Below are positions 23,550 through 34,766 of a stretch of 64,000 bases of DNA, piece by piece; position 1 is the stretch's first letter, and every line of letters starts with the position of its first letter. Position numbers and translations under genes: made by a program. Origin of the DNA: Diadophis punctatus similis (Eukaryota > Chordata > Lepidosauria > Squamata > Dipsadidae); the NCBI GenBank assembly GCA_023053685.1, contig JALIGW010000029.1, forward strand, positions 1,897,001 through 1,961,000. The letters run 5' to 3'. The notes under the pieces are model-generated. The model worked only from the letters and a program-made list of their open reading frames with translations, made no database searches and was not told the origin of the DNA.

Positions 23550-25565
23550 ATAGCAAATAGGAAGTCCAAAGGAACTGGCCCAATGATTGTTCTTTGCCTG
23601 CCTGCCTTTCTGTAGGCAAGAAATGAGTGAAACGGACTCTCAGTCTTTTTATGTCCGTGGGTTTTGGGGATGAACAGTGATATTTGAGTCAGGTTCTGAG
23701 AAATGTCTTTCTCTACACTAGATGCATCTGGCCCGAACTGAGCAACAGACTCCTAGTTTCTTTTCTAGTGGGTAACCCTGTGGCTGATGATTGCCCTGGC
23801 AAGCTTAATCTTTTCCATGGCTTCTTAAGCTTCAAGCAAACCTCCCTGCATACGGATTGTGCATCGTGGCTCACTGGTGCTAATATTTCTGCTTTTTCTG
23901 TGATGTGCTGCATTGCCTGATAGCTTTGAGGAAACCGAGCAAGTGAGGACCAGTGCTTTGATAATAGTACATATGTATGTATATATGTCTCTAGGTGTGG
24001 CCCTAGCAGGAGCAGAATCTCAGTCAAACCAAATGGAAGATTGCCGTCATCTTTTGGAACCAGGTTTTGTGTATGAATAGGTTTACTGTGCTTGGATTCG
24101 TCTGCTCTCCCAGTGGTTTGAGCCTTGCTGTGCTGATTGCCTCTGTGTGCAGTCTGAAGAATGAATGGCGGCCTATTTTCAGAGATTTGGTTTTGGGTGG
24201 GAAGACAATGGAGTCTCAGGCATTTTTCTGTTGACTCATTTAGTTCATAATGCTGCCACTCTAGGGTGACCTGTAAAGCTCCACGTAAAGAACTGGAAGA
24301 TGATGTTTAGAAATGGTCCATAATCGGTCAGGTAAATTATTGCCTTGCCAGATACGGAAGTGGTTATGGCCTATATGAAAGTCTATTGTTACCATCGCCT
24401 CTGGATTCTATAAGGAAGATTTGAGTGACTTAGCTGGTGAATCCAAATGATAATAAATAGGTTGTTTTTTCCCCCTAACAATTGACTCGGATAAGACATT
24501 GGTCTGCACCCATTGTGTTTGCAGTTGTACACCACTGTTTCACAATGAGACCCGGTTCATCCCATTTATTGCATTGTTTAAGATAGTCTTCATTAAGAGA
24601 AAAGAGAGTGACTGGTCCAGGTTCTCCAGGTAACTTTCCAAATGAGGGCTATGTGGATAAATTAGAAAGAATTTCAGCTACTTGCAAGACACCAATGGAG
24701 GGAAGCATTCACTAAAAATGAAGGGACAAGAGAAATTTCTGATGGAAAAATTTGTAATCAGTATCTCAACAGACTGCCTAAATATTAAATTTCTAGCCCT
24801 CTCTCTCCCCCAGCCCCCATTTTTGAGCCATACCCTATTTTGGGTGGTGGGGTTGGGGGTTTTCTTATAGATGCCTGGAGTCTGAAACCTTTACTGATAA
24901 CTCTGAAGAATCAAAGATTTACCATTGAACTTGATCAACCTAGGCACTTCCAGTCTTAATCCAATAGTAACTATCAGCTCCAAATGTTTATGTTTTTTTT
25001 ACCTTTAATGATATTTAAAAGCTTACATATTTATTCCAAAAAGATACTGGAGTTAGTAGGGTATAAAAATCCAGTCTATTAAGATTCATTTATTAATCAT
25101 CTTTAAACAGCCTTGCTTACAGTGATGTGATCCAATCACACCCTGGGAGAAACAACTTGAATTTGAAATGCACTTCAGGAATAAAAATTGCCCATGTAAC
25201 TGCAGATGCTTCTAAGTGTTGATGTTCTTTATCACAGTTTTTGGATGCAGTCATATACAGAAAGGTATTGTTCATCTGCAATGTTATGTCTCTCATGTCA
25301 CCAATTATAGAAAGATAATCAGACATCGCCTCATATACCAATTGCCTTCATCCGAGTCAGTTAATATGTTCAGTGGTGAGCTTAAAGCTGATAAAGTAAA
25401 TCAACCATTTCAAATTCCTAGAAACCATTCTTTTTCTTTTCTTTTTTTTACGTGTGTGTACCATGAGCAATTATAAACACGCTTAACTATTTGGAAATAG
25501 GAGATTTCTAACAAAAAAGAATCACTTCAAAAATACAATGTAAAAGTCTGGGAAATCATCTATTT
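23549..25565. other. Intron 1 sequence, no recognised feature
   Basis: No repeat or exon recognised. Confidence 0.35.
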
Positions 25566-25860
25566 GTAGTATGATGATAATGTTCATCCATCGTGTTCAA
25601 AGAGGACCTTGACATCTAACAGGTTGTGGGCTGTCCACGATGTGTCCGCAGGTGGCTGGTAAGGCCTAGATGGGCATGAAATGTTCTGCCACATGTCGGG
25701 CAGACATGTGTGGGTACCATTGTTGCAGCATTTGCAGCTCTGGCTTTGCGGAGTGCTTGCTTCTCTTGTGCTATGGTTGTTCTTCTGTCCTCAGATGTCT
25801 GCCTTGGTGGATCAGCGTGCGCCATGTAAAGTATATAAGTGAAGGGTATTACATGCACTG
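25566..25860 (-). pseudogene. LINE 3' end with C-terminal C2H2 finger (minus strand)
   Basis: The minus strand encodes CPTCGRTFHAHLGLTSHLRT followed by HRG, a C2H2 finger near the end of an 80-codon open frame, preceded by EDRRTTIAQEKQALRKAR. A lone terminal finger of the type 'C..C.R.F.A..GL.SH.RTH' is found at the C-terminus of some vertebrate LINE endonuclease-reverse transcriptases. The sequence after the stop (minus strand ggacctctttgaacacgat, then gatgaacattatcatcat) looks like the matching 3' tail. Only this end of the element survives. It is not a cellular zinc-finger gene as far as I can tell. Confidence 0.6.
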
Positions 25861-27370
25861 TTTTCTGGGTACAGCTCTAAAAACAAATGTGGCATAGTTT
25901 AGACTTGCCCTTGGCAGAACGCCCTGGTGCTGCTAGTATCATAGGATAAAAGCCAAAGCATCCCATTTTAACACAGACTTAGAAATTCTGGTGTATCACA
26001 GTTTAGATGTACACAAATGGCAGTTTGTTTTAGAAAGTAATTAATTAATAACTGGAAATTATAGGTAGTCCTTATGTAGTGATCAAAATTGGGATTGGGA
26101 ACTTGGTTATTAAGCAAAGCTGTCACTACTTAGCATTCCTAGCCACAATTTTGGAAGTGGTTTGATGTTGTCTCCTTTATAGGGCTAATAAAAAAGTCAC
26201 CCAGCTGGCTTTGTGCCTAAGGCAGGATTAGAACTCTAGTTTCCCTGCTCCTAGTCCAGAAACTTAGCCACTTAGCCACAAAACCAAACCGGCACCCTTT
26301 GCCCCAGGTCCTTATTAAAATTAGTGGTCAACCTTGAATCTAATCCCATCTTTCTAGTTCCATCCCCATCCCAATATCAGCTTTTTCCATCTTTCTTTCC
26401 TTATTAAATTTATATCCTGTCTTTTATTCAGAAGATACATAGTGCTTCCTCATATTTTTATCTGTCCCACCATAGCAACATCTGGAGGATACTAGGTTGC
26501 CTTCACCTGATCTGTTCAAACTACTTTATCATTGCATGAACTGTACTTCATAATTCCGATAACAGTTTTCTTGACACATAATGGCTAACATCTGTTTGCT
26601 CCTCCACTGAAGGAGAGTCCACCAGGTGAGCATATATGATTTATGATCAAATATGCATCAACATTAGGTTTTTTTCCTGATCTACTTTCCTATTATTTCT
26701 ACCTATCGTTTCTAAACTTGCCATTTGGAGTAATAGAGATACATTCTGCTTCATCTTCTATCTAACAACATACTGTATGTAAATTTTCTTCTGAAAATAT
26801 GATGCCAAGAAATGATGCACTACTCCAAAAATGGCCTGACAAATCAGAATAGAGTTTTATTTCCAATGATTGGACATAATAGTTATTTTAATTCCATCCA
26901 ACACTATGCCAGCTTGTTTTTGCTAAGTTTGTGATCCATTAAAATATTTAGATCCCTTCTGTATGTCCTACTTTCCAGTGATATTACCCCTATTCTATCT
27001 TGTGTATCATTTTTTAAAAATTGTTTTTAATACTAGTCATTCCAGAGCACTGGTTTGGGCATGATGTTCAAAGTTGTTTTCTTTTGAAATTTGATTTGAC
27101 TTAGGAAGCCTGCATTTTTTGGGTCACTTGATGATTTAATAAGTAGTCTCTTTATAGCCTTACTAAGTTATATTTTAAAACCACTGAATAGTACAGGACA
27201 CAAGACAGAGTCCTGCAGCATCCACTTGAGTCTTTCCCCCGCCCCAGTCATGATAGAACATTTGTTGAAAATGACTATTTTACCAGCTGCTGATTTATCT
27301 AACAATAGCAGGCACCAATCCTTTATTAGAATCAAGATATAATATGCCAGGGTGTTCCCATGTTTTACAA
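25861..27370. other. Intron 1 with small repeat relics
   Basis: A partial Tigger-like end lies near 26063-26130 (taggtagtccttatgtagtg). A minus-strand SINE-like end lies near 26215-26290 (ggcaggattagaactctagt). The rest is unassigned. Confidence 0.4.
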
Positions 27371-27558
27371 CAGTGGCCCCCAACCTTTTGGGCACCAGGG
27401 GTCATTCCATGGAGAGAGGTTTTTCCGCGGACCAGAAGGGGCCTGGTTTCGTGTGCTGCCTGCATCCCGCGGATGGGGCTTTGCTTTTCTGCGTGGACCG
27501 GATTCTGGCATGCCATGGTACGGTGCCAGTCCATGGACAGGGGGTTGGGGGACCCTTG
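27371..27558. mobile_element. Non-autonomous hAT-type element (GGCCCCCAACC family)
   Basis: CAGTGGCCCCCAACCTTTTG at the left and GGTTGGGGGACCCTTG at the right. The flanks ttttacaa and ttctacaa match at 7 of 8. The body has the ccgcggacc-type phrases known from vertebrate hAT repeats. Confidence 0.78.
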
Positions 27559-27586
27559 TTCTACAAGACAAGTAATTCCCCTAGAA

Positions 27587-27837
27587 CAGCGGTTCTCAAC
27601 CTGGGGGTCGCGACCCCTTTGGGGGTCAAACGACCCTTTCACAGGGGTCGGGAGACTTCACCTGGACGCCGCCATTTGGGTTCTTTTACCATCTGCGCAT
27701 GCGCAGAACGCTTTGCGCATGCGCAAAAGGTAAAAAAAACCAAATGGCGGCGGGGCGGGGGTCGCGGGGGCGGGGTGGGTCACGGGGGCGGGTCGCGGGT
27801 CGCAGACTTGCAGCATTATGTAGATTGAGAACCACTG
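27587..27837. mobile_element. SPIN-like non-autonomous hAT element
   Basis: The left end CAGCGGTTCTCAACC with gtcgcgacccctttgggg closely resembles what I remember of SPIN/OposCharlie-type hAT ends. The right end is TTGAGAACCACTG. Seven bases, cctagaa, are repeated at the two junctions. The interior contains ctggacgccgccatttg and its inverted counterpart, a palindromic core also found at 51657. Confidence 0.72.
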
Positions 27838-28234
27838 CCTAGAATTAAAGAAATAAAATAGTGTGGCAACATTTGCTTAATCATTTAATAATCTATTTGA
27901 GAATCTTGCCTAATACTTTTTGGAGTACTTAAGAATTGAGAATTTTGGTAGTTCCCCAATCCTGATGCCATATTTACTTTAATGCCACCTGCTACATTCA
28001 TAGCTTATGAATATTTAGAGCAATTAAACGTTCATATTTACAGCTGTATGTTTTTTTGCTTTCTACGTGAGTCAGGATTCTACATTATCAAGGTTACATA
28101 GAAAGTAAGAAGGCTTCAAGGCAGCTGAGAACCTGTAAATATCTGCAGCAACAGTAATTTGATTGACTTTGGCAAGGAATGGAAGCTATTCAGAGATGAA
28201 TGTTTGGGATAATAATGTCTTAATGGGACTGCTG

Positions 28235-28661
28235 CAGGGGTGGGTTTTAACTTACCTCGCTGCCAGTTCGCTTCCTCCTGTGCCATGTGGCTGCGCCCCA
28301 TGGGCGCGCTTGCTTCACGCATGCGCGCTTGCTTCACGCATGCGTGCTTGCTTCACGCACATGCGCTTGCTTCACACATGCGCGCTTGCTTCACGCACGC
28401 GCGCCTGCGTAGTGCCAATGTTTTTTAACCCCCCCCAAAAGCCCAGAAAAGATGGCAACAGATGAGCAGTGCCGGAAACTTGGCTTCTGTGCATGCGCAG
28501 AAGAAAAAAAAATCCCCCCCAAAATATCCCCCCCCAAAATAAAAAAAAATTCCAAAAAAAATGGCGGCGTCCACGGACTGGCACTGACTGAACCAGTTCC
28601 ATGATGTCATCGTGACGTCACCAGCTGGTTGCTACCGGTTCGGGCGAGGAACCCACCTCTG
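28235..28661. mobile_element. Non-autonomous hAT-type element (GGTGGGTT family), copy 3
   Basis: CAGGGGTGGGTTTTAACTTA at the left and GAGGAACCCACCTCTG at the right. Perfect 8-bp TSDs gactgctg lie at 28227-28234 and 28662-28669. It contains a minisatellite at 28300-28403. Confidence 0.9.
28300..28403 (+). repeat. Minisatellite inside hAT element, unit about 19-20 bp
   Basis: About five imperfect copies of a unit like gcgcttgcttcacgcatgc. Alternating purine-pyrimidine runs (gcatgcgcgc) are frequent. Confidence 0.9.
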
Positions 28662-28669
28662 GACTGCTG

Positions 28670-29750
28670 ATACCAACTGAAGACAGGAATAAAATTCAAA
28701 ATGACATTGATAATAACAGGATGGAATGAAAAGTTCTTCCTTTAGGAGACAGAAATTAAATGCTCAGGAGGTATAGGGCAAAGGATAGCTAGCTTGCAAT
28801 AGTACTTGTGAAAAAGAATTCGGAGTAGTAGTTAATTAAATTTGAACATGAGCCAGCAAGCTGCATCAACAAAGGTATAGTTTGTTATAGAAAATTATAG
28901 AAAAGAATTGTTCTTTTTTATATATTTCTTTGTTTATTCTGCCTTGACTAGTGAGTCCGGTTCTGGGCACCACACTTAAAAAGACGAGCTTGTGGGACGA
29001 GGAGAGGAGAGGAGAGATGACCAAGGGATTAGAAACAAGGGATTTGATAGAATACTGCCAAAATCTAAAAGAAAGTCACACAGAAGAATGCCATGACCTG
29101 TTTTCTATCACCCTAGAGTGCAGGATATCGAATTAATTACAGGACTCATTTCAGCAAGACAGATTCCAATTGAATTTCAGAAAAATAAAAAATCCTGAAC
29201 GTTCAGCAGTAGACCAATTACCCAGAGATGTAATGGGCTTCATTGGTTAAGATTCCTTAATTTGTCTTCTTACGCTACGCAGATGGTTGGGTTCGATGGC
29301 TTAAAATGATCCCTGTGATTCTCTAAAATTGTTCTTAAATGCTGGTAGAAACCACGGGCTTGGGAAAAACTTTAATGTAGCAATTTTAATGCAACATTAT
29401 TTTTTTCTACAATTAGTACCACACTCCTGAAGTACAATAACTATTTCTATTCTAATCCAAACACAAGTATGACCAATGTTTTAAGACAAGGAACCAACAA
29501 TCTGAAATGGGCAGAAGTAATCCTCAAAGGATCTGATTGAAATCCAATTAGCACTTCTTTCCTTGCCTGCTAATAGTAGAAGAAACAATGCCAGTGATAA
29601 GTAAATATATAGAGATACCTATCAGACAATTGGGACGGGTGGTAGGTGGTGGGTGGGTTGAGCAACATTATAAAGCATAGAAAAGGCTGAAAAATAGTAA
29701 GCCAAAGAAATTAAAGGCAAAAGATAAGAAAAAGAAATACAGCTAAATCT
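28670..29750. other. Intron 1 sequence, no recognised feature
   Basis: Nothing recognised. Confidence 0.35.
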
Positions 29751-30490
29751 AGGTAACATCAATACCATTTACTATACCTCTTCATATTTTATATTGTAAA
29801 CTATCCTTGTTTCCACTGCATCTAGTTAGTTACTGCTTTCTTTAGACTTTCCATCTCTCTTTGAGGATTGCATCAACTCCCTTAATCATGACCCATTCAC
29901 TCATCCTTCATTTATTTGTTTTATAATTCAATTCATATTCTTTATATGACAAAACCAACACAATACTGTATACTTCTTTCATACTATTCATTCTCTTTTG
30001 AATTCAATCTATATCACCCGTTGATTCTTGGCCTTACTTGTTGTATAACACGCAATTAGTATTTCCACTCTATTCAATTAACTTTTATATTTCTCTTGAT
30101 CTACCAACCTCTCACTTCCTTATGACAAAAATAATTGAAGCACACTTTCATACACAGCCACTTTTGCTTTTTGCAACGGGATTCTTCATCACAGACTATA
30201 TATTAACCACTCTTTGACATTAGCATTTGCATATCTTAAAATGTCTCCATCTGTTTTTCCATCATCCATAAACATTCTACCAAGACACCCAAATAAATCT
30301 GGTTTCTCATCATTTATGTGTAACTTGCAATTATCTTCATATTCCCTGTCAAACATAATGATATTGGTATTTAACATAATATTAAGATCCATATTGCTTA
30401 TTACCTCATATAATCTCTGCAATAGTCAATGCAAATTATTCAGGCTCTCAGCTGACAATATAGCATTGTCTCCATGCAAAAATACATAAA
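29750..30490 (-). pseudogene. Decayed LINE reverse transcriptase, 3' part (minus strand)
   Basis: The minus-strand translation between about 30190 and 30422 includes DREYEDNCKLHINDEKPDLF and LGRMFMDDGKTDGDI. This matches the pattern '..LGRMFT.DGK.D.DIERR.NAG' of LINE endonuclease-reverse transcriptases, downstream of the YxDD region. A degenerate stretch to the left parallels the sense copy at 3.9-4.08 kb. It continues, after later insertions, the antisense element seen at 32.6-33.4 kb. Confidence 0.62.
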
Positions 30491-30565
30491 TATTCATGTT
30501 CATAACTGTCAGCCCCCGTAAAGTAGACTAGACCAGGAAATCAATTCCCAGGAAGGATAAAACTA

Positions 30566-31020
30566 CAAGATAGTCCTTCACTTACAACCACAACCACTTA
30601 GTCCTGGAATCTCAGTTGTTCAACAAGGTGGTCCTTAAGCAAGACACCACATGATCACTTTGCTCAACGGCCAAAATCCTGGTTCTCCAAGTTACAGTTG
30701 TTAGAGCTGGCTGTAAGGCAAAGGTAAAGGAGTCACTGCGGATTTTACTCCACTAGTCATAGCTGACTTTAGGTGTGTGTGTGTATGCTCATCTCTGTTT
30801 CTTGGCTGTTGAGTCAGCGCTCTTGGTGGTCAGGTAGCCAGCATGACATCACATCATAGCGCAGAGCAGGTAGCGAAACACAGAGCACTGTTAGCTTCCC
30901 ATCAAAGAAGGTAACATCTGGAAGGGAAGATTGTAAATGGCAATCACATGATCACAGGGCAATTGGCAACCATTCATAAATGCAAACAGCTCATCTCCAC
31001 AATCACTACAAGTATTCTTT
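30566..31020. repeat. Tigger-like MITE remnant split by a SINE-like block
   Basis: The left end caagatagtccttcacttac is recognisable. From about 30718 to 30905 a diverged tRNA-derived SINE of the type seen at 56893 intervenes (aggcaaaggtaaaggagtca, tgctcatctctgtttcttgg). Some Tigger-like sequence follows. Confidence 0.45.
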
Positions 31021-31023
31021 ATT

Positions 31024-31638
31024 CAGGTAGTTCTTGATTTATGACCACAATCAAGCCAATTCCAAACAATTTCCATTGCTAAGCAAGACAGCTACATTTT
31101 GCCCCATTTTATGACCTTTCTTGCCACAGTTGTCAAGTGATTCATTGCAGCTGTTAAGTTAATAATATGATTGTTAAGTGGCGCAGTGGCGCAGTAGTTA
31201 AATGCAGCTACTGCAGGCTACTCCAGCTGACTGCTAGTTCAGCAGTTCAGCTGTTCAAATCTCACCAGCTCAAGGTTGACTCAGCCTTCCATCCTTCCGA
31301 GGTGGGTAAAATGAGGACCCAGATTGTTGGGGGCAATATGAACTCTGTAAACCGCTTAGAGAGGGCTGTAAAGCACTATGAAGCGGTATATAAGTCTAAG
31401 TGCTATTGCTATTGCTATTGCTTGTCAGAAAGTTGCAAAAGGGGATCACGTGACCCCAGGACACCACACCGCAACTGTCACAAATATGAGTCAGTTGCCA
31501 AGCGTCTGAATTTTGATCACATGATCGTGGGGATGCTGCAGTGGTTGTAAGTGTGGAAAACAGTCGTAAGTCCCTTTTTCTCGGTGCTGTGGTGACTTTG
31601 AATAGTCACTAAATGAACTGTTGTAAAAGTACTACCTG
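31024..31638. mobile_element. Tigger/pogo-like MITE, copy 4, interrupted by a Sauria SINE
   Basis: CAGGTAGTTCTTGATTTATG at the left and AGTACTACCTG-TA at the right. The Sauria SINE at 31181-31421 is inserted after gattgttaagtg. The SINE is therefore younger than this MITE copy. Confidence 0.74.
31181..31421 (+). repeat. Sauria-type SINE, full length
   Basis: A complete copy: tRNA-like head gcgcagtggcgcagtagtta, B box gttcaaatctc, the central aatgaggacccagattgttg and a tail agcggtatataagtctaagt with gctatt repeats. It is the best-preserved copy in the window. Confidence 0.93.
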
Positions 31639-31639
31639 T

Positions 31640-32600
31640 ACTTTGATCTCTTTTGTGCCCATCCCTTTTCGTAAGGCCCTCCCTGCAAATTGCCACTCCC
31701 TGGGTGTTTAAACGGCAGCTTGGTTTGAGGATGCTGAGAGATAATGGGGATAAATGGCAGGATATCTGGCAGAAGGTAGCATGGGTGTGCAGTATTGTAA
31801 ACTGTGTGATAATGTCAGCAAGAACATCTCAAGCGTAGCACTGGCAGAAGAGGTACACACTGGCTTGAGCAACTCAAGCATGGTGGTGCTGATTGTAAGA
31901 GCTGGGCAGAGAAAATCAGTGGTGCAACTGGAATGTCAGAATTGGTGACTGGAAGGATTGTTGTGGAGAACATTAGAGGCTAAGCCAGGACACCCTAGCT
32001 GGCAACACAGGGGTATCAGCAGATACTGAAGACTAAACCCATTGCAGCTGGCTGTGTGTTACAGAGGCATTGATGTAGCTGAGTAGCCAGCAGTAGCAGG
32101 TTGCCGAAAACACACAAACATATAATAAATACCATGACTCACAGCTATTTAAGGAGACCTTGGGAAGAGATAGTCTGTTGGAAGAAGGCCTGTGGTGCTG
32201 ATGTCTGGCATCCCCAGGCTTCACCAATGCACAGCATATTGGCAGGGTATTTGGAGACCCAGAAGACTCTCAGTTTCCCAGTGAAGCTCACGGCACTGAC
32301 TGTAACTGAAAGTGATGGAAAGGACGCAGCACCAGATCTGAAGAAGCAGTCCAGAAAAAAAGAGGGCTGCCAAGACCTCCAATATTTCTACCCCATAGCA
32401 GCCCCAAGAACAAGTCCCCAAGGAATTAAAGGGTTGCAATAGAATACCAGCTATGTACACAAGTGTCCTCAGGCTAGATTCTGAAGGCAGGATGAAATGG
32501 AATAATATAAAGTAATATTAGAAAAGATTGAGCTAAGATGGAATACAGTACAAGATCAAAACTAAGATACATTCTAGGACAGGAAAGAGAATTATAAGGA
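31640..32600. other. Intron 1 sequence, no recognised feature
   Basis: The interval lies between pieces of the antisense LINE but does not read as reverse transcriptase. It may be inserted sequence. Nothing is recognised. Confidence 0.3.
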
Positions 32601-34200
32601 GAAGGTACAGTTTTCTAGGTATGGGTTGAATATACTTAGCCGAACAAAGGAGTTTGGAACCTCACAACTGTATTAACATGTTTATTCAGATGAGATGATT
32701 GTAATAAAAAGCCCCGGTTACAGGAATTGTCTGATCTTTTACCATTCATCAAATCAAACCTAGAAGAGGAGCTTGTTTTACCCTCAGTGTTGAACCATTT
32801 GCTAAACATTCCGTTTGTCCTCCCGCACACTTTACTTCTATCGTCTTCTGTCCTTAACACAGCCAACAGCAAACCTTCATGTTTATAGCAAACAATAGCA
32901 CTTAGACTTATATACCGCTTCACAGTGCTTCACAGCTCTCTCTAAGCGGTTTACAGTGCCAGCATATTGCCCCCAACAATCTGGGTCCTCATTTTACCCA
33001 CCTCAGAAGGATGGAAGGCTGAGTCAACTTTGAGCCAGGGGGAATCGAATCCCGGGCACTCAGCAGAATTAGCCTGCAATACTGCATTCTAAGCACTGCG
33101 CCATGACAGCTCAGTTTATGCTTGTGAATTCCATTCATTTTAACATATACTTTATCTAAACCAGTGTACATGCCACAAACATTCATTCTTCCTTTTATAT
33201 ATTTTTCAGTGAGTGAAAATCTGGTCTTGCGCATGCCCTGCCCATCAAAAAAGACATTGCATTTTCCAAATTTGCTCATTATCTCTTATGCTCTGCCAAT
33301 ACCTTTCCAAGTAATTTCAACAAATTAATCCCACTGTACTAATTGTATTCACCACTGCTATCTTTCTCTTTGTGAAGGGAAGCAATAACAATTTCCAGTT
33401 GTCAGGCACAGATATAGCCTTCACGTGTACTTCATTCATCCATTTATTTTATTGTTCTTACAGTAAACCAAAAGACTTGTGGTTTACAGCATTTCCATTA
33501 AAACAATAAAAGCAACATATCACCATCAGTAAATGAAACCCAAACTCCCCACTGTCCATTAATAGCAGCTTTATATGAATTAAAAGCCTTACAAAAGAGC
33601 TCAACATTTGTCACCTTCCTATGACAAAGGACAGGGCACCATATGAATTACCAGGAATAAGGAATTCCATCCTTCAACATGTCTCTTAACATCCGCCTGT
33701 AAATCTCTGAAAAACTCATTCTTGCATTCTTTCCTTATCAGTTTCATCCCAAACAACTTAAGTCATTTTTACCTTTTAATCCTATTTATTCTGCTGGAGG
33801 CTTGTTCCGCACGGATTTCTAATTTTTTTTTATTCCCATCAGCATTGTTCTGGATTTACTTTGCCTTTTGCAGTATTAACCATGCCTTATTCTCTTTGAT
33901 GGCATTATTTGAAGTCTCTTTTTCTATATAAACATACCTTATCTTCATTCTTTTGCAACAACCATTCTCTTATGTGCATTTTTCCTTACCCATAGCCTTT
34001 TACATTCATACACATTTTTCATATTATCTTTACCAGAATGACACACACTTCTGTGGAACTACTTACTTTCTATTCTATTCCAAGCAGCCTTCACATACTC
34101 TTCACTAATTATGTCTACTTTCCCTCCACTGCTTGAGAGATTAATCTGTTTTCCCATACTCTTTTGTATGGAGTTAGAATAGTCTCTTCCTGTAGCCTCT
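32600..34200 (-). pseudogene. Decayed LINE reverse transcriptase, central part (minus strand)
   Basis: On the minus strand TEKYIKGRMNVCGMYTGLDK followed by VYVKMN (about 33120-33220) matches the palm motif 'EKY...K.V...FIDLEKAYD.V.R'. Downstream, after a Sauria SINE insertion, DDRSKVCGRTNGMFSKWFNT (about 32780-32850) matches '..SK..VR.NG..S.WF.V..GVRQG'. The catalytic aspartates and the RQG motif are lost. Sequence from 33.3 to 34.2 kb is presumably its upstream part but is unreadable. With the 29.75-30.49 kb fragment it makes one long antisense element. Confidence 0.6.
32892..33112 (-). repeat. Sauria-type SINE inserted in the antisense LINE
   Basis: Tail agcacttagacttatatacc at the left, the middle blocks, and a head ending gcgccatgacagctca at the right. 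Short duplicated tttat flanks are visible. The copy separates two neighbouring reverse-transcriptase motifs. Confidence 0.88.
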
Positions 34201-34269
34201 CTACTTTTTAAATTTTTCCTTTTCCATATCTATCTCCCCCTATCCCGGGAGCCGCTACCAGACTTGGAT

Positions 34270-34620
34270 AGTCTCTTCCTGTAGCCATTCTTTCACTCTA
34301 GTTTTTAAAATTATTTATTTAGAAAATTTATGGTCGCCTGACTCACTTTCAGTGATTCTGGGCAGCTGATAAGAATAAAACCGCAATACAAAAAGCAATA
34401 ATCCCCCACACTCTGGTGACAACTATCAGATGGGCTCCATATCTGGGGTCCTCAGGCCCATTGGCAGAACCAAGGCCTTGCAAAGGAGTGTCAGAGTGGA
34501 GGCCAATCTTATCTCTGAGCGATGATATTCCACAGGGAGGGAAGACTTGCATTACAGAGAAGGTCCTTCTTCTTGGTCCCACTAGATGGACTTCCTTAGA
34601 GAGGAGACTTAAAAAAAAAT
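34270..34620. repeat. Unnamed interspersed repeat-like block
   Basis: Phrases such as tattccacagggagggaaga and cagagaaggtccttcttctt are familiar from sauropsid interspersed repeats, but I cannot name the family. Confidence 0.35.
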
Positions 34621-34669
34621 TCCCCCACCATATCCACATAAACATTCATACATATACCATAAATCATAT

Positions 34670-34670
<1 letters not shown>

Positions 34671-34761
<91 letters not shown>
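34671..34761 (+). repeat. (TA)n microsatellite
   Basis: About 45 uninterrupted TA units. Confidence 0.98.

Positions 34762-34766
<5 letters not shown>

Noticed and set aside
27295..27828. Several overlapping open frames on both strands
   Set aside because: They lie in two adjacent GC-rich non-autonomous hAT elements and show no domain.
28300..28403. CRISPR-like array
   Set aside because: The units are contiguous with no unique spacers, in a vertebrate transposon.
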